A DNA stretch of 34,164 bases from Bacteroidota bacterium (GCA_026391775.1 JAPLDK010000072.1:1-34164); one strand, 5' to 3'; positions 1 through 9,456 are shown, numbered from the stretch's first letter. Translations and numbers: made by a program. The notes: generated by a model from the letters alone, not told the origin.

Positions 1-68
1 CCCCGACTCCTCAGGAGGTTATGGATGAAGTGTTATTTAAAATCAGAGGCTACGTGCCTGTATATTAA
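1..68 (+). CDS. 3' end of an upstream gene (partial)
   Basis: An open frame enters from the left edge (first whole codon at base 3) and stops at TAA 66-68, giving a 21-residue tail ending IRGYVPVY. The stop lies 8 bases before the S10 start, so the two genes are probably co-transcribed. In Bacteroidota the gene before S10 is usually fusA (elongation factor G), but I do not recognise this tail as an EF-G C-terminus, so I leave the identity open. That it is coding is inferred from the open frame, the tight spacing and the operon position. Confidence 0.55.
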   Translation, partial: PTPQEVMDEVLFKIRGYVPVY

Positions 69-76
69 TCATTTAT

Positions 77-382
77 ATGAGCCAGAGAATTAGAATAAAA
101 CTGAAGTCTTACGATTACAACCTTGTTGATAAGTCAGCAGAGAAGATCGTAAAAACAGTTAAGGCTACCGGTGCCGTTGTTAGCGGTCCGATTCCTTTGC
201 CCACTGACAAGAAGATCTTCACTGTTTTGCGCTCGACTTTTGTGAACAAGAAATCCAGGGAACAGTTCCAGCTCTGCACTTATAAACGCATGCTGGATAT
301 CTACAGCACGACATCGAAAACAATCGATGCACTGATGAAACTGGAACTACCTTCAGGAGTGGAGGTTGAGATCAAAGTTTGA
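77..382 (+). CDS. rpsJ: 30S ribosomal protein S10
   Basis: S10 (NusE) is a small-subunit head protein and also a partner of NusB/NusG in transcription antitermination. The 101-residue product has the usual length. The family signature is visible around residues 53-76 ([22 protein letters not shown]) and the GPIPLPT loop at about 37-43. It is the first complete gene of the S10-spc-alpha operon, and L3 follows after 42 bases. The leader before the ATG is A/T-rich with no Shine-Dalgarno site, as is usual in Bacteroidota. Identification is secure from sequence and gene order. Confidence 0.98.
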   Translation: MSQRIRIKLKSYDYNLVDKSAEKIVKTVKATGAVVSGPIPLPTDKKIFTVLRSTFVNKKSREQFQLCTYKRMLDIYSTTSKTIDALMKLELPSGVEVEIKV

Positions 383-424
383 TCAAGGTGTAATTGTAAT
401 TGAAAAACGAAAAAATCGTAAGAA

Positions 425-1054
425 ATGTCTGGATTAATTGGAAAAAAAGTCGGGATGACCAGCATCTATGATGCTAACGGGAAGAATATTCCCTGCACTG
501 TCATTGAAGCAGGTCCCTGTGTAGTAACACAGATCCGATCCAAGGAAAAAGAAGGTTATGATGCCATCCAGCTTGCTTTTGAGGATAAAAAGGAAAAGCA
601 TACCACAAAAGCCGAGATGGGTCATTATAAGAAAGCCGGGATCACACCGAAGAAAGTTCTTGCAGAATTTACCCGTTTTGAAGCTGACCATCAGAAGCAG
701 TTCGGGGATATTGTTAAGGTTGATATCTTTCAGGAAGGTGAATACATCGACGTCGTCGGTGTATCAAAAGGTAAAGGCTTCCAGGGTGTTGTTAAGAGGC
801 ATCATTTTCATGGAGTTGGAGAAGCGACCCATGGACAGCATGACCGTTTGCGCGCACCCGGTTCTGTTGGCGCATCATCATGGCCTTCAAGGGTTTGGCC
901 CGGTTTAAGAATGGCTGGCCGCATGGGCGGAAAACGCGTTAAAGTAATCAACCTTCAGATTTTAAAGATAATCCTGGAAAAGAACCTCGTTCTTGTTAAA
1001 GGTGCAATTCCCGGACCCACTGGTGCATATGTAATTATTGAGAGATGGAAATAA
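425..1054 (+). CDS. rplC: 50S ribosomal protein L3
   Basis: L3 binds 23S rRNA near the peptidyl-transferase centre and is an early assembly protein. The 209-residue product starts [12 protein letters not shown] and carries the long rRNA-probing loop with [19 protein letters not shown] at about 112-130 and [13 protein letters not shown] near 162-174. In the loop apex the residues are [12 protein letters not shown], so the glutamine that PrmB methylates in Escherichia coli L3 is not present (from memory of the E. coli sequence). The last 10 bases overlap the start of L4 in another frame, which suggests coupled translation. Confidence 0.98.
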   Translation: MSGLIGKKVGMTSIYDANGKNIPCTVIEAGPCVVTQIRSKEKEGYDAIQLAFEDKKEKHTTKAEMGHYKKAGITPKKVLAEFTRFEADHQKQFGDIVKVDIFQEGEYIDVVGVSKGKGFQGVVKRHHFHGVGEATHGQHDRLRAPGSVGASSWPSRVWPGLRMAGRMGGKRVKVINLQILKIILEKNLVLVKGAIPGPTGAYVIIERWK

Positions 1055-1674
1055 AAGTTTTTAACATTAGAGGAACAGAAACCGGCCGTAAAGTCCAGCT
1101 GGACGATACGGTTTTCGGGATTGAGCCCAATGATCATGCCATTTACCTGGATGTTAAGCAGCATATGGCAAACGCTCGTCAGGGAACTCATGCCTCACTC
1201 GAAAAGTCGCTGGTTTCGGGAAGCACGAAGAAACTGCACCGCCAGAAAGGAACAGGTGGTTCCCGTAAAGGCAGCATAAAGAGTCCCTTGTTCCGTGGAG
1301 GAGCCCGCGTTTTCGGCCCTCAGCCAAGGGATTATAACTTCAAGTTGAACAAGAAACTGAAGAAGCTGGCACGTATATCTGCCCTCAGCTATAAAGTGCA
1401 GGAAAGCAACCTGGTGGTTCTTGAGGATTTCACCTTCGATTCACCGAAGACAAAGAATTTCTCAGAACTCCTGAAGAATTTTCAGCTCACCGGCAAAAAA
1501 ACACTGGTGGTTATGAACACCCCGGATGACAATCTTCTGCTCGCTGCCAGAAACCTGAAGCGCGTGAAGATCGTCCGCACTGCCGACCTGAACACTTATG
1601 AAATTCTTGACGCAAAGCAGGTTTTGATGACTGAAAGTTCAATACCTGAAATTGTAAAGATTCATCAGAATTAA
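1045..1674 (+). CDS. rplD: 50S ribosomal protein L4
   Basis: L4 lines the peptide exit tunnel; in E. coli it is also the autogenous repressor of the S10 operon. The product has 209 residues. The basic tunnel loop is visible at about 61-95 ([16 protein letters not shown] then [15 protein letters not shown]). The ATG lies inside the last codons of L3, and L23 follows after 20 bases. The operon leader lies outside the window, so whether L4-type control exists here cannot be judged. Confidence 0.97.
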   Translation: MEIKVFNIRGTETGRKVQLDDTVFGIEPNDHAIYLDVKQHMANARQGTHASLEKSLVSGSTKKLHRQKGTGGSRKGSIKSPLFRGGARVFGPQPRDYNFKLNKKLKKLARISALSYKVQESNLVVLEDFTFDSPKTKNFSELLKNFQLTGKKTLVVMNTPDDNLLLAARNLKRVKIVRTADLNTYEILDAKQVLMTESSIPEIVKIHQN

Positions 1675-1694
1675 ACAATTTATTCAATAATCCG

Positions 1695-1985
1695 ATGAGA
1701 ATTATTATAAAGCCTATCATTACAGAGAAGATGACCCAGCAGGGAGAACGCCTGAACAGGTATGGGTTCTTTGTAGACCGCAAGGCAAACAAACTTCAAA
1801 TCAAACAGGCTATTAAGGACCTGTACGGAGTTGAAGTTGAATCGATCAGCACCATGATCGTGTTTGGGAAGAAAAAAAGCCGTTACACCAAGAGCGGTGT
1901 AATCTCCGGAAGGGCATCTTCCCGGAAGAAGGCCATAGTAACATTGGCAAAAGGCGAAACTATTGATTTTTACAGCAATATTTAA
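1695..1985 (+). CDS. rplW: 50S ribosomal protein L23
   Basis: L23 sits at the tunnel exit and is the docking site for trigger factor and the signal recognition particle. The product has 96 residues, typical for the family, with the conserved start IIIKPIITEKM and the segment RYGFFVDRKANKLQIKQAI at about 23-41, followed by LYGVEVESI. It lies between L4 and L2; the next ATG comes 4 bases after its stop, consistent with translational coupling. Confidence 0.97.
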   Translation: MRIIIKPIITEKMTQQGERLNRYGFFVDRKANKLQIKQAIKDLYGVEVESISTMIVFGKKKSRYTKSGVISGRASSRKKAIVTLAKGETIDFYSNI

Positions 1986-1989
1986 ATAA

Positions 1990-2814
1990 ATGGCGCTTAA
2001 GAAATACAAACCAACAACGCCCGGTCAGAGGTTCAAGGTTATCAGCTCGTATGATGATGTAACCACGATGACCCCAGAGAAGAGCCTGCTGGCTCCTTCC
2101 AGGAAGACCGGAGGAAGAAACAACCAGGGAAGAATGACCATGCGTTATATGGGTGGTGGTCACAAACAGATGTACCGACTGATTGACTTCAAGAGGGACA
2201 AGGATGATATTCCCGGTTTGGTGAAGAGTATCGAGTATGATCCTAACCGGACTGCAAGGATTGCCCTTATCACTTACAAAGACGGTGAAAAGCGGTATAT
2301 CGTTGCACCTCATGGTTTAAAGGTCGGTCAGACGATCCTTTCCGGGAAAGGAGTTTCTCCGGAAATAGGGAACACCCTGTTTCTCAGTGAAATACCTTTC
2401 GGTACGGTAATCCACAATGTAGAATTACGTCCCGGTCAGGGTGCCAAGATGGTACGTTCTGCAGGTGCTTATGCACAGCTAATGTCGCGCGATGGTAAAT
2501 TCGCCATCATCAAGATGCCTTCGGGTGAAACACGTATGATACTGCAGACATGCAAAGCAACCATTGGTATGGTTTCGAATACAGACCATAGTCTCGAAAA
2601 ACACGGGAAAGCCGGCCGTAAACGCTGGCTGGGCCGCAGGCCGAGGAACCGTGGTGTTGCCATGAACCCGGTTGACCATCCTATGGGTGGTGGTGAAGGC
2701 CGCGCTTCAGGCGGGCACCCGCGTTCACGCAAGGGTATGCCGGCAAAGGGCTATAAGACACGTTCAAAGAAGAAACAGTCGAACCAGTACATCATTGAAA
2801 AACGGAAAAAGTAA
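1990..2814 (+). CDS. rplB: 50S ribosomal protein L2
   Basis: L2 is a core large-subunit protein needed for subunit association and peptidyl-transferase activity. The 274-residue product has the usual length. The highly conserved C-terminal segment [17 protein letters not shown] is present, with the functionally important histidine at residue 230 (equivalent to His229 of E. coli). The residue after DHP is Met, where E. coli has His. The C-terminus is very basic ([18 protein letters not shown]). Its start is 4 bases after the L23 stop, in an A-rich leader. Confidence 0.98.
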   Translation: MALKKYKPTTPGQRFKVISSYDDVTTMTPEKSLLAPSRKTGGRNNQGRMTMRYMGGGHKQMYRLIDFKRDKDDIPGLVKSIEYDPNRTARIALITYKDGEKRYIVAPHGLKVGQTILSGKGVSPEIGNTLFLSEIPFGTVIHNVELRPGQGAKMVRSAGAYAQLMSRDGKFAIIKMPSGETRMILQTCKATIGMVSNTDHSLEKHGKAGRKRWLGRRPRNRGVAMNPVDHPMGGGEGRASGGHPRSRKGMPAKGYKTRSKKKQSNQYIIEKRKK

Positions 2815-2832
2815 CAGCTAATCATTCAGAAT

Positions 2833-3111
2833 ATGAGCAGATCGCTTAAAAAAGGCCCTTATATCCACTATAAGCTCGAAAAGAAAGTTCAGGACGCTGT
2901 GGAATCCAAGAAAAAGACAGTCATAAAGACCTGGTCGAGGGGTTCCGTGATTTCTCCGGATTTTGTGGGGTTGACCATTGCCGTCCATAACGGGAACAAA
3001 TTCATCCCGGTTTATGTCACTGAGAACATGGTTGGCCATAAACTTGGCGAGTTCGCCCCGACCCGTATTTTCAGGGGGCATTCCGGTAATAAAGATAAAG
3101 CAAAGAAATAA
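2833..3111 (+). CDS. rpsS: 30S ribosomal protein S19
   Basis: S19 binds 16S rRNA in the head with S13, near the A-site tRNA. The 92-residue product starts [19 protein letters not shown], and the C-terminal half carries [23 protein letters not shown] and TRIFRGH, the family signature. Its length and position between L2 and L22 are standard. Confidence 0.98.
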   Translation: MSRSLKKGPYIHYKLEKKVQDAVESKKKTVIKTWSRGSVISPDFVGLTIAVHNGNKFIPVYVTENMVGHKLGEFAPTRIFRGHSGNKDKAKK

Positions 3112-3128
3112 AGGAAATTTTATAGATT

Positions 3129-3575
3129 ATGGGAGTCAAAAGTCGTACGAGAGCTGAGAACCGAAAGGAAGCTAAGAAGAAGACCGCTGTTGCAAGTCTT
3201 CAGAATAATCCTACCTCCCCGCGTAAAGCAAGATTGGTTGCTGACCTGATCCGCGGAAAGAGAGTGGAACTGGCCCTGAATATCCTTAAAAACACCAGCA
3301 AGCAGCCGTCAGAAAAAATGCGTAAGCTTTTGCTTTCGGCCATTTCCAACTGGCAGTTAAAAAATGAAGGATTACGCATTGAAGATGCCGACCTGTTCGT
3401 CCAGGAGATCAAGGTTGATGTAGGACGTACTCTGAAACGCATCAACACTGCTCCTCAGGGACGTGCCCACAGGATCCGCAAGCGTTCTAACCATATCACT
3501 ATCACCCTCGGCTCAAAGAGCCTGCAGGTTGAGGAGAATGTTGAAAAAGAAACAAAAGAAAGTAATAAGGAATAA
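3129..3575 (+). CDS. rplV: 50S ribosomal protein L22
   Basis: L22 spans the large subunit and forms the tunnel constriction with L4. The core (about residues 15-130) includes [15 protein letters not shown] and ends with the beta-hairpin [27 protein letters not shown]. At 148 residues it is about 35 longer than E. coli L22: there is an N-terminal Lys/Arg-rich extension and an acidic, lysine-rich tail ([15 protein letters not shown]). Such tails are common in Bacteroidota L22. S3 starts 16 bases downstream. Confidence 0.97.
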   Translation: MGVKSRTRAENRKEAKKKTAVASLQNNPTSPRKARLVADLIRGKRVELALNILKNTSKQPSEKMRKLLLSAISNWQLKNEGLRIEDADLFVQEIKVDVGRTLKRINTAPQGRAHRIRKRSNHITITLGSKSLQVEENVEKETKESNKE

Positions 3576-3591
3576 TTTAAAGGGAATTTTA

Positions 3592-4335
3592 ATGGGACAA
3601 AAAACCAATCCGATTGCTAACCGTTTAGGCATCATCCGCGGCTGGGACTCCAACTGGTTTGGCGGAAAAACCTTCGAGAGTAAACTTGTCGAAGATGATA
3701 AGATCCGCAAGTATCTGCATGCACGTCTTTCTAAGGCCGGCATTTCGAAGATCGTCATTGAGCGCACTCTGAAGCTCGTGACTGTGACTATCCATACTGC
3801 CAGGCCGGGTATCATCATCGGTAAGGGCGGACAGGAAGTCGACAAGCTGAAAGAAGAGCTTAAGAAGATCACCAAGAAGGAGATCCAGATCAACATTTCT
3901 GAGATCAAACGTCCTGAGCTGGATGCAGTTATCGTAGCCAATACCGTTGCAAGCCAGATCGAAGGCCGTATTTCATACCGCAGGGCGATCAAAACTTCAA
4001 TTGCGTCAGCGATGCGCATAGGTGCTGAGGGGATCAAGATTATGATCTCAGGCCGACTGGGTGGTGCGGAAATGGCCCGCCGGGAGCAGTATAAAGAAGG
4101 GCGTATTCCTTTGCATACTTTCCGTGCCGACATTGATTATGCAACAGCAGAAGCACACACGACTTACGGCCGTATCGGTATTAAGGTCTGGATCTGTAAA
4201 GGTGAGATCTACGGGAAACCCGAATTGGTTCCTTCAACCTCAACCGCCAAGCTGAAACCATCACAGCAGCGTCCTAAGGGCGGCAGCCCCAGGCCCGAAA
4301 GAGACAGAGGAGGAAAACCCCGTTTCAGAAAATAA
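3592..4335 (+). CDS. rpsC: 30S ribosomal protein S3
   Basis: S3 forms the mRNA entry site and part of the ribosomal helicase. I place the start at the ATG at 3592 ([20 protein letters not shown]), the conserved S3 N-terminus. An open frame reaches back to 3463, but that part would overlap the end of L22 and has no S3 similarity. The product has 247 residues. The KH domain is visible with its GxxG loop as [17 protein letters not shown], and the C-terminal domain has [19 protein letters not shown]. The basic Pro/Gly/Arg tail is typical. Confidence 0.98.
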   Translation: MGQKTNPIANRLGIIRGWDSNWFGGKTFESKLVEDDKIRKYLHARLSKAGISKIVIERTLKLVTVTIHTARPGIIIGKGGQEVDKLKEELKKITKKEIQINISEIKRPELDAVIVANTVASQIEGRISYRRAIKTSIASAMRIGAEGIKIMISGRLGGAEMARREQYKEGRIPLHTFRADIDYATAEAHTTYGRIGIKVWICKGEIYGKPELVPSTSTAKLKPSQQRPKGGSPRPERDRGGKPRFRK

Positions 4336-4365
4336 ATAATAGAACAACATTAATATATCTGAATA

Positions 4366-4794
4366 ATGTTACAGCCAAAGAAGACTAAGTACAGGAAACA
4401 GCAAAAGGGTAAGATGAAGGGTAACGCCCAGCGCGGCCATCAGCTTGCATTTGGCTCTTTCGGTCTCAAAACTCTCGAAGAAGCATGGATCACCGGCCGC
4501 CAGATCGAGGCAGCCCGTCAGGCTATCACCCGTCATATGAAACGTGAAGGTCAGTTGTGGATCCGTATATTCCCCGACAAACCGGTGACCAAGAAACCGG
4601 CGGAAGTCCGTATGGGTAAAGGAAAAGGAGCACCCGAGTATTTTGTAGCCAGGGTAAACCCGGGCCGCATCATGTTTGAGATCGACGGTGTACCTGAAGC
4701 AATCGGAAAAGAAGCTTTACGCCTGGGCGCCCAAAAAATGCCTGTGGCATGTAAGATTGTCGTGCGCCGCGATTACGCCGAAGATCTAGCATAA
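4366..4794 (+). CDS. rplP: 50S ribosomal protein L16
   Basis: L16 organises the A-site region of 23S rRNA. The 142-residue product begins [19 protein letters not shown] and contains [19 protein letters not shown] and [19 protein letters not shown], both strong family signatures. The arginine of the RMGKGKG motif is the one hydroxylated in some proteobacteria. The gene lies in the usual S3-L16-L29 order. Confidence 0.98.
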   Translation: MLQPKKTKYRKQQKGKMKGNAQRGHQLAFGSFGLKTLEEAWITGRQIEAARQAITRHMKREGQLWIRIFPDKPVTKKPAEVRMGKGKGAPEYFVARVNPGRIMFEIDGVPEAIGKEALRLGAQKMPVACKIVVRRDYAEDLA

Positions 4795-4836
4795 ATTGTA
4801 ATAGCCAGAAGCTATCGCAGATTAAAACAGAAAGAA

Positions 4837-5058
4837 ATGGAACAAAAAGTAATCAGAGAGTTCACCACCAGTGAGATCGTAGAAAGACTGGACGAGGAAA
4901 AAAGACAGCTGTCGAAGCTGAAACTCAACCATGCCGTTTCACCACTGGAGAATCCCAATAAGATCAAGGCTTACCGCAAAACCATTGCACGCCTTGAAAC
5001 CGAATTGCGCCGCCGCGTTATTAGTGGTGAAAAAATCGTAAAGCCTGTAAAGCATTAA
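4837..5058 (+). CDS. rpmC: 50S ribosomal protein L29
   Basis: L29 is a small two-helix protein beside the tunnel exit that helps to bind trigger factor. The product has 73 residues, with helix 1 EIVERLDEEKRQLSKLKLNHA, the loop with PLENPNKIKAYRKTIARLETEL at 32-53, and a basic tail. The position between L16 and S17 supports the call. It has the least distinctive sequence of the operon, but the order and motif leave little doubt. Confidence 0.95.
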   Translation: MEQKVIREFTTSEIVERLDEEKRQLSKLKLNHAVSPLENPNKIKAYRKTIARLETELRRRVISGEKIVKPVKH

Positions 5059-5061
5059 TTT

Positions 5062-5319
5062 ATGGAAAGCAGAAAACTCAGAAAGGAAAAGATCGGGGTC
5101 GTGATCAGCAATAAAATGGAAAAGTCCATTGTTGTTGAAGTTGAGCGAAAAGTAAAACACCCGAAATATGGAAAATTCGTAAAGAAGTCGTCAAGCTTTA
5201 TGGCTCATGATGAGAAGGGGGAGTGCAGCGAGGGTGATAAAGTACGTATTGCCGAAACCCGTCCATTAAGCAAGAATAAGTGTTGGAGACTTGTCGAAAT
5301 CATTGAAAAGGTTAAATAG
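5062..5319 (+). CDS. rpsQ: 30S ribosomal protein S17
   Basis: S17 is a primary 16S rRNA-binding protein with an OB fold. The product has 85 residues. The start [19 protein letters not shown], then [20 protein letters not shown], and the segment [21 protein letters not shown] match the family closely. The ATG is 3 bases after the L29 stop, and L14 follows after 2 bases. Confidence 0.97.
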   Translation: MESRKLRKEKIGVVISNKMEKSIVVEVERKVKHPKYGKFVKKSSSFMAHDEKGECSEGDKVRIAETRPLSKNKCWRLVEIIEKVK

Positions 5320-5321
5320 CC

Positions 5322-5690
5322 ATGATACAGCAAGAGTCAAGATTAACAGTAGCAGATAACAGCGGCGCAAAGGAAGTACTTTGTATCAAGGTACTTGGCG
5401 GAACCCGTAAACGTTATGCCTCGGTAGGCGACAGGATCATTGTGACCGTGAAAAATGCTCTGCCTTCAGGCAACATTAAAAAAGGAACGGTATCCAAGGC
5501 AGTGGTCGTTCGTACCAAAAAGGAAATCCGCCGTGCTGATGGATCATACATCAGCTTTGATGATAATGCAGTAGTACTGCTGAATAATACCGGAGAACTT
5601 ATAGGCACCCGTATCTTCGGACCGGTTGCACGCGAGCTCCGTGAAAAACAATTTATGAAAATAGTTTCATTGGCACCTGAAGTGCTATAA
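5322..5690 (+). CDS. rplN: 50S ribosomal protein L14
   Basis: L14 forms intersubunit bridges and is the docking site of the silencing factor RsfS. The 122-residue product has the canonical start [19 protein letters not shown] and the segment [17 protein letters not shown] followed by [15 protein letters not shown]. It begins the spc-type block, but there is no promoter or gap before it (2 bases after S17), so it belongs to the same transcript. Confidence 0.98.
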   Translation: MIQQESRLTVADNSGAKEVLCIKVLGGTRKRYASVGDRIIVTVKNALPSGNIKKGTVSKAVVVRTKKEIRRADGSYISFDDNAVVLLNNTGELIGTRIFGPVARELREKQFMKIVSLAPEVL

Positions 5691-5702
5691 TAGAATTCTA
5701 CC

Positions 5703-6026
5703 ATGCAGAAGAGATTACATATCCGCAAAGGTGATACAGTGATGGTCATTGCAGGCGATTCAAGAGGCCAGCAAGGCAAGGTACTGAATGTCAATATCGA
5801 TAAGGAGATGGCAATTGTGGAAGGCGTGAACATGGTTTCAAAACATACGAAACCCAACGCCAAGAGCCCACAGGGCGGGATCGTGAAGAAAGAAGCGCTG
5901 GTTCATATTTCAAACCTTAAGGTTATTGATAACACCGGGAAACCTGCCCGTACTGGAAAGAAAATTGACAGCAAGACTGGAAAATTGGTTCGTTATTCTA
6001 AAAAATCAGGGGAGGTAATAAAGTAA
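5703..6026 (+). CDS. rplX: 50S ribosomal protein L24
   Basis: L24 initiates large-subunit assembly and sits near the tunnel exit. The product has 107 residues. A KOW motif is visible at the N-terminus ([20 protein letters not shown]), followed by [13 protein letters not shown]. Its final codons (Gly-Glu-Val) happen to create a GGAGGT sequence 9 bases ahead of the L5 start, and its TAA shares a base with the L5 ATG. Confidence 0.97.
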   Translation: MQKRLHIRKGDTVMVIAGDSRGQQGKVLNVNIDKEMAIVEGVNMVSKHTKPNAKSPQGGIVKKEALVHISNLKVIDNTGKPARTGKKIDSKTGKLVRYSKKSGEVIK

Positions 6027-6577
6027 TGGCTTACATACCGAGATTAAAGGAAAAATACCAGAAGGAAGTCGTTCCTGCATTAATGAGTCAGTTCAGTTAC
6101 AAGAACCTAATGCAGGTTCCGAAGATCACCAAGATCTGTCTGAACCAGGGTTTGGGTATTGCTATCACTGACCGTAAATTCATGGAGAACGGATTGAGCG
6201 AAATGACTCTCATAACCGGCCAGAAGGCTGTTCCTACGAAATCCAAGAAGGATATTTCAAACTTCAAGTTAAGAAAAGGAAACCCTATCGGAGTCAGAGT
6301 GACCCTTCGCGGGGAGCGTATGTATGAATTTCTGGACCGCCTGGTCGCAGTAGCACTTCCGCGGGTACGTGATTTCCGCGGTGTGAACGACAAAGGTTTT
6401 GATGGACGGGGTAATTATACTGTCGGGATCACCGAACAGATCATCTTTCCGGAGATCGATATCGACAAAGTTACCAAGATCAACGGCCTGGACATCACTT
6501 TCGTGACTACCGCACGCACCGACCGTGAGGCTATGGCACTGTTAAAAGAATTCGGAATACCATTTAAAACAAGATAA
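6026..6577 (+). CDS. rplE: 50S ribosomal protein L5
   Basis: L5 binds 5S rRNA and contacts P-site tRNA. The 183-residue product has the family motifs [37 protein letters not shown] and [10 protein letters not shown], and ends EFGIPFKTR. The start overlaps the L24 stop by one base (TAATG). A Shine-Dalgarno-like GGAGGT lies at 6011-6016, inside L24. Confidence 0.98.
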   Translation: MAYIPRLKEKYQKEVVPALMSQFSYKNLMQVPKITKICLNQGLGIAITDRKFMENGLSEMTLITGQKAVPTKSKKDISNFKLRKGNPIGVRVTLRGERMYEFLDRLVAVALPRVRDFRGVNDKGFDGRGNYTVGITEQIIFPEIDIDKVTKINGLDITFVTTARTDREAMALLKEFGIPFKTR

Positions 6578-6581
6578 CAAC

Positions 6582-6851
6582 ATGGCAAAAGAATCCATTA
6601 AAGCAAGGGAGCATAAAAGAGAACGTCTTGTTTCAAAATACGCTGAAAAGCGCAAAGCTTTGAAAGAAGCAGGCGATTACATTGCCCTCCAGAAGCTTCC
6701 AAAGAATTCCTCCGCGGTACGTCTGCACAACCGTTGCAAACTTACTGGCAGGCCTAAGGGCTATATGAGACTCTTTGGGATATCACGTATCAACTTCCGC
6801 GAAATGGCCAACAAAGGCCTTATCCCAGGTGTAAGGAAAGCCAGCTGGTAA
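6582..6851 (+). CDS. rpsN: 30S ribosomal protein S14, zinc-free type
   Basis: S14 is a small-subunit head protein. The 89-residue product begins [17 protein letters not shown] and carries the family signature [19 protein letters not shown]. It is the longer form without the CxxC...CxxC zinc site: only one cysteine is present. It is followed after 35 bases by S8. The zinc-free type fits the similar state of S4 and L36 in this operon. Confidence 0.98.
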   Translation: MAKESIKAREHKRERLVSKYAEKRKALKEAGDYIALQKLPKNSSAVRLHNRCKLTGRPKGYMRLFGISRINFREMANKGLIPGVRKASW

Positions 6852-6886
6852 TAGAATAGATTATTAACAAACAGATACAGAATAAA

Positions 6887-7285
6887 ATGGTTACTGATCC
6901 CATTGCAGATTATTTGACGAGAATAAGGAATGCCGTTATGGCAAACCACCGGGTCGTAGAAATCCCGAAATCCAAAATCAAGGAAGATATCACCCGTATT
7001 CTTTTTGAAAAGGGGTATATCCTGAATTTCAAGGTCGAAGGCGAACCCCGTCCAGGAATTATCAAGATTGCTTTGAAGTACCATCCGGTCACAAAGCTCT
7101 CAGCTCTCAACTCATTGGTGAGGGTTTCAAAACCTGGTCTCAGGAAGTATGTCGACAGTGACAGTCTGCCGCGTGTACTAAACGGTCTTGGAATAGCGAT
7201 TCTCTCCACCTCACAGGGAGTTATGACAGATAAGGAAGCACGCACCAAGAGGATTGGTGGTGAGGTATTATGTTACATTAGTTAA
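6887..7285 (+). CDS. rpsH: 30S ribosomal protein S8
   Basis: S8 binds the central domain of 16S rRNA; in E. coli it is the repressor of the spc operon. The 132-residue product begins MVTDPIADYLTRIRNAVM, the conserved N-terminus, and has RVSKPGLRKY plus the C-terminal GIAILSTSQGVMTDKEARTK. The stop lies 16 bases before the L6 start. Confidence 0.98.
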   Translation: MVTDPIADYLTRIRNAVMANHRVVEIPKSKIKEDITRILFEKGYILNFKVEGEPRPGIIKIALKYHPVTKLSALNSLVRVSKPGLRKYVDSDSLPRVLNGLGIAILSTSQGVMTDKEARTKRIGGEVLCYIS

Positions 7286-7287
7286 TC

Positions 7288-7293
7288 AGGAGG
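7288..7293 (+). promoter_or_regulatory. Shine-Dalgarno-like AGGAGG before L6
   Basis: The sequence AGGAGG lies in the 16-base gap between S8 and L6, 8 bases before the ATG at 7302. It is a full match to the classical anti-Shine-Dalgarno target. It stands out because most starts in this window have A-rich leaders without such a site, as expected for Bacteroidota. It also helps to fix the L6 start at 7302 over the longer open frame from 7254. Confidence 0.6.
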
Positions 7294-7301
7294 TTCAGTA
7301 T

Positions 7302-7859
7302 ATGTCAAGAATTGGAAAACTTCCCATTGCAATACCAGGCGGCGTTCAGGTTTCAGTATCCGATACTAACCTGGTGACCGTGAAAGGTAAGCTCGGTGAA
7401 CTCACGCAGCAGATCGATCCGAAGATCACGATCAGGATTGAAGACAACACAGTGTTTGTCAAGAGGAGTACCGATGAAAAGGACGACCGCTCAAAGCATG
7501 GCCTCTACAGGTCCCTGCTGTCGAACATGATCAAAGGTGTAAGCGATGGATTTACTATCATTCAGGAAATGGTCGGCGTGGGTTACAAAGCCCTGGCAAC
7601 CGGGCAGGTCCTTGAGCTCTCATTGGGTTTCTCACACAATCTGATGCTCGAACTTCCAAAGGAAGTTGCCGTACAGACAACAGCAGAAAAAGGGAAAAAC
7701 CCGACCATCATCCTGAAGTCTCACGACAAACAGCTGCTTGGCCAGGTTGCTTCCAAGATCCGATCATTCCGTAAGCCGGAGCCATACAAAGGCAAGGGTA
7801 TCCGCTTCCAGGGAGAAGAGATCAAGAAGAAAGCAGGCAAATCCGCTGCAGGAGCATAA
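7302..7859 (+). CDS. rplF: 50S ribosomal protein L6
   Basis: L6 sits near the elongation-factor binding site. The start is the ATG at 7302 (MSRIGKLPIAIPGGVQVSV), the conserved N-terminus; an open frame to 7254 would overlap S8 and is not L6-like. The product has 185 residues, made of two duplicated domains. The second contains GVGYKALATGQVLELSLGFSH, and near the C-terminus IRSFRKPEPYKGKGIRF, the family signature. Confidence 0.98.
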   Translation: MSRIGKLPIAIPGGVQVSVSDTNLVTVKGKLGELTQQIDPKITIRIEDNTVFVKRSTDEKDDRSKHGLYRSLLSNMIKGVSDGFTIIQEMVGVGYKALATGQVLELSLGFSHNLMLELPKEVAVQTTAEKGKNPTIILKSHDKQLLGQVASKIRSFRKPEPYKGKGIRFQGEEIKKKAGKSAAGA

Positions 7860-7889
7860 TATTCATTATTAGATTAAATTCATAACAGA

Positions 7890-8252
7890 ATGATTACCAG
7901 TAGAAAAAAAGATTTTCGCAGGTTCAGGATCAAGAATAGGATACGCAATGTCGTAGAAGGGACACCTGACAGGCCTCGCATGACGGTATTCAGAAGCAGC
8001 AAATCAATCTATGTTCAGCTCATCGACGACCTGGCAAAGGTGACGTTGCTTTCTGCATCATCTGCCGACAAGGCAATGAAGAATGCCAAGGGTACCAAAT
8101 CGGAGATTGCCAAAATGGTCGGTAAAAGTATTGCCGAAAAAGCACAACAAGCAGGTATCTCCTCGGTAGTTTTTGACAGAAACGGATATTTATATCATGG
8201 CAGGGTTAAAGCTTTGGCTGATGCAGCCAGAGAAGGCGGCCTTAAATTCTAA
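7890..8252 (+). CDS. rplR: 50S ribosomal protein L18
   Basis: L18 joins L5 in anchoring 5S rRNA. The product has 120 residues, with a basic N-terminus, [20 protein letters not shown] at about 30-49, and the C-terminal [26 protein letters not shown], all characteristic. S5 starts 6 bases after its stop. Confidence 0.97.
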   Translation: MITSRKKDFRRFRIKNRIRNVVEGTPDRPRMTVFRSSKSIYVQLIDDLAKVTLLSASSADKAMKNAKGTKSEIAKMVGKSIAEKAQQAGISSVVFDRNGYLYHGRVKALADAAREGGLKF

Positions 8253-8258
8253 TCAGGT

Positions 8259-8777
8259 ATGACAAACGTTAACGTAAAAAGAGTAAAATCAAGCGAAATT
8301 GAGTTCAAGGATCGCCTGGTCAGCATCCAGAGGGTGACTAAAGTGACCAAAGGCGGGCGTACATTCAGTTTCTCGGCCATCGTAGTGGTGGGTAATGAAA
8401 ACGGAGTGGTCGGTTACGGGCTTGGAAAAGCGAAAGAAGTAACAGCTGCTATCGCCAAAGGTATCGACGATGCAAAGAAGAACCTGATTAAAGTCCCTAT
8501 TCTTAAGAGTACTATTCCCCATGAACAGCTCGGGAAGTACAGTGGCGCGCTGGTTTTTCTGAAGCCCGCTGCTCCCGGTACCGGTGTAATTGCCGGTGGT
8601 GCTATGCGTGCTGTATTGGAAAGTGTTGGTATTAAAGATGTATTGGCTAAGTCAAAGGGTTCATCAAACCCTCACAGCGTTGTAAAAGCCACCATTAATG
8701 CATTGATCAAGATGCGCGATCCATACACTATTGCCCAGCTGCGTGGTATCGACATGGATAAAGTATTTAACGGTTAA
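8259..8777 (+). CDS. rpsE: 30S ribosomal protein S5
   Basis: S5 contributes to decoding accuracy and mRNA entry. The 172-residue product has the S5 double-stranded-RNA-binding domain ([19 protein letters not shown], then [13 protein letters not shown]) and the C-terminal domain with [19 protein letters not shown], followed by [16 protein letters not shown]. Length and order are standard. Confidence 0.98.
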   Translation: MTNVNVKRVKSSEIEFKDRLVSIQRVTKVTKGGRTFSFSAIVVVGNENGVVGYGLGKAKEVTAAIAKGIDDAKKNLIKVPILKSTIPHEQLGKYSGALVFLKPAAPGTGVIAGGAMRAVLESVGIKDVLAKSKGSSNPHSVVKATINALIKMRDPYTIAQLRGIDMDKVFNG

Positions 8778-8799
8778 GAAATTGCAAAGCATAAAAGCA

Positions 8800-8979
8800 A
8801 TGAAAAAAATAAGAATAACACAGGTTCGCAGTGGTATCGGACACACGGAACGCCAGAAACGTACCCTTGAAGCTTTAGGGTTGAAGCGTATCCGCCATAC
8901 TGTTGAACACGAAGCAACCCCCCAGATCCTGGGCATGCTTGAAAAAGTGAAACATCTCGTAAAGTTTGAAGAAGTTTAA
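8800..8979 (+). CDS. rpmD: 50S ribosomal protein L30
   Basis: L30 is a small protein near 5S rRNA. I start it at the ATG at 8800 (MKKIRITQVRSGIGHTERQK), giving 59 residues, the normal size. The frame is open back to 8731, but that part lies within S5 and has no family similarity. LEALGLKRIRHTVEHEATPQ is the conserved core. Confidence 0.96.
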   Translation: MKKIRITQVRSGIGHTERQKRTLEALGLKRIRHTVEHEATPQILGMLEKVKHLVKFEEV

Positions 8980-8999
8980 TCTCTGATAAGAATAATAAC

Positions 9000-9446
9000 A
9001 TGGATTTAAGTAATCTTAAACCGGCAAAAGGTTCTATAAAGAAAGAAAAGCGTATCGGCAGAGGTACAGGCTCAGGCCATGGCGGAACGTCTACACGCGG
9101 GCATAAAGGTGCCAAGTCCCGCTCCGGTTACTCAAAGAAACTGGGTTTTGAAGGTGGTCAGATGTCCCTGGCACGTCGTGTTCCCAAGTTTGGATTCAAG
9201 AATTTCAACCGCGTTGAATATAAGGGAATCAACCTGGATACCCTCCAGCAACTTTGTGAAAAGAAAAACCTTCTGGTCATCGGCATTGATACCCTTATTG
9301 AAGCTGGTTTCATCTCCAAGCGTGATAAAGTAAAGATACTCGGACGCGGAGAACTGAAAGCCAAACTGGAAGTTACAGCACATGCTTTCTCGGCCTCAGC
9401 CAGGAAAGTTATTGAAGATTTAGGCGGAATAGCAAACACACTTTAA
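9000..9446 (+). CDS. rplO: 50S ribosomal protein L15
   Basis: L15 is a late-assembly large-subunit protein. The 148-residue product starts MDLSNLKPAKGSIKKEKRIG and has the glycine/arginine-rich N-terminal extension (GRGTGSGHGGTSTRGHKGAK) that threads into rRNA, plus FEGGQMSLARRVPKFGF. It directly precedes secY, as in most bacteria. Confidence 0.98.
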   Translation: MDLSNLKPAKGSIKKEKRIGRGTGSGHGGTSTRGHKGAKSRSGYSKKLGFEGGQMSLARRVPKFGFKNFNRVEYKGINLDTLQQLCEKKNLLVIGIDTLIEAGFISKRDKVKILGRGELKAKLEVTAHAFSASARKVIEDLGGIANTL

Positions 9447-9456
9447 ACCTGTTTGA

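Noticed and set aside
558..908. 116-residue open frame inside L3
   Set aside because: A shifted frame of the L3 gene with no recognisable domain; L3 is unbroken across the region.
3513..4133. 206-residue open frame antisense to S3
   Set aside because: It lies wholly opposite the well-identified S3 gene; its composition follows from reverse reading of a conserved gene, with no family motif or leader.
4795..4836. Possible internal promoter or hairpin between L16 and L29
   Set aside because: Only a 4-base stem (TAGC/GCTA) and no TAnnTTTG element are present.
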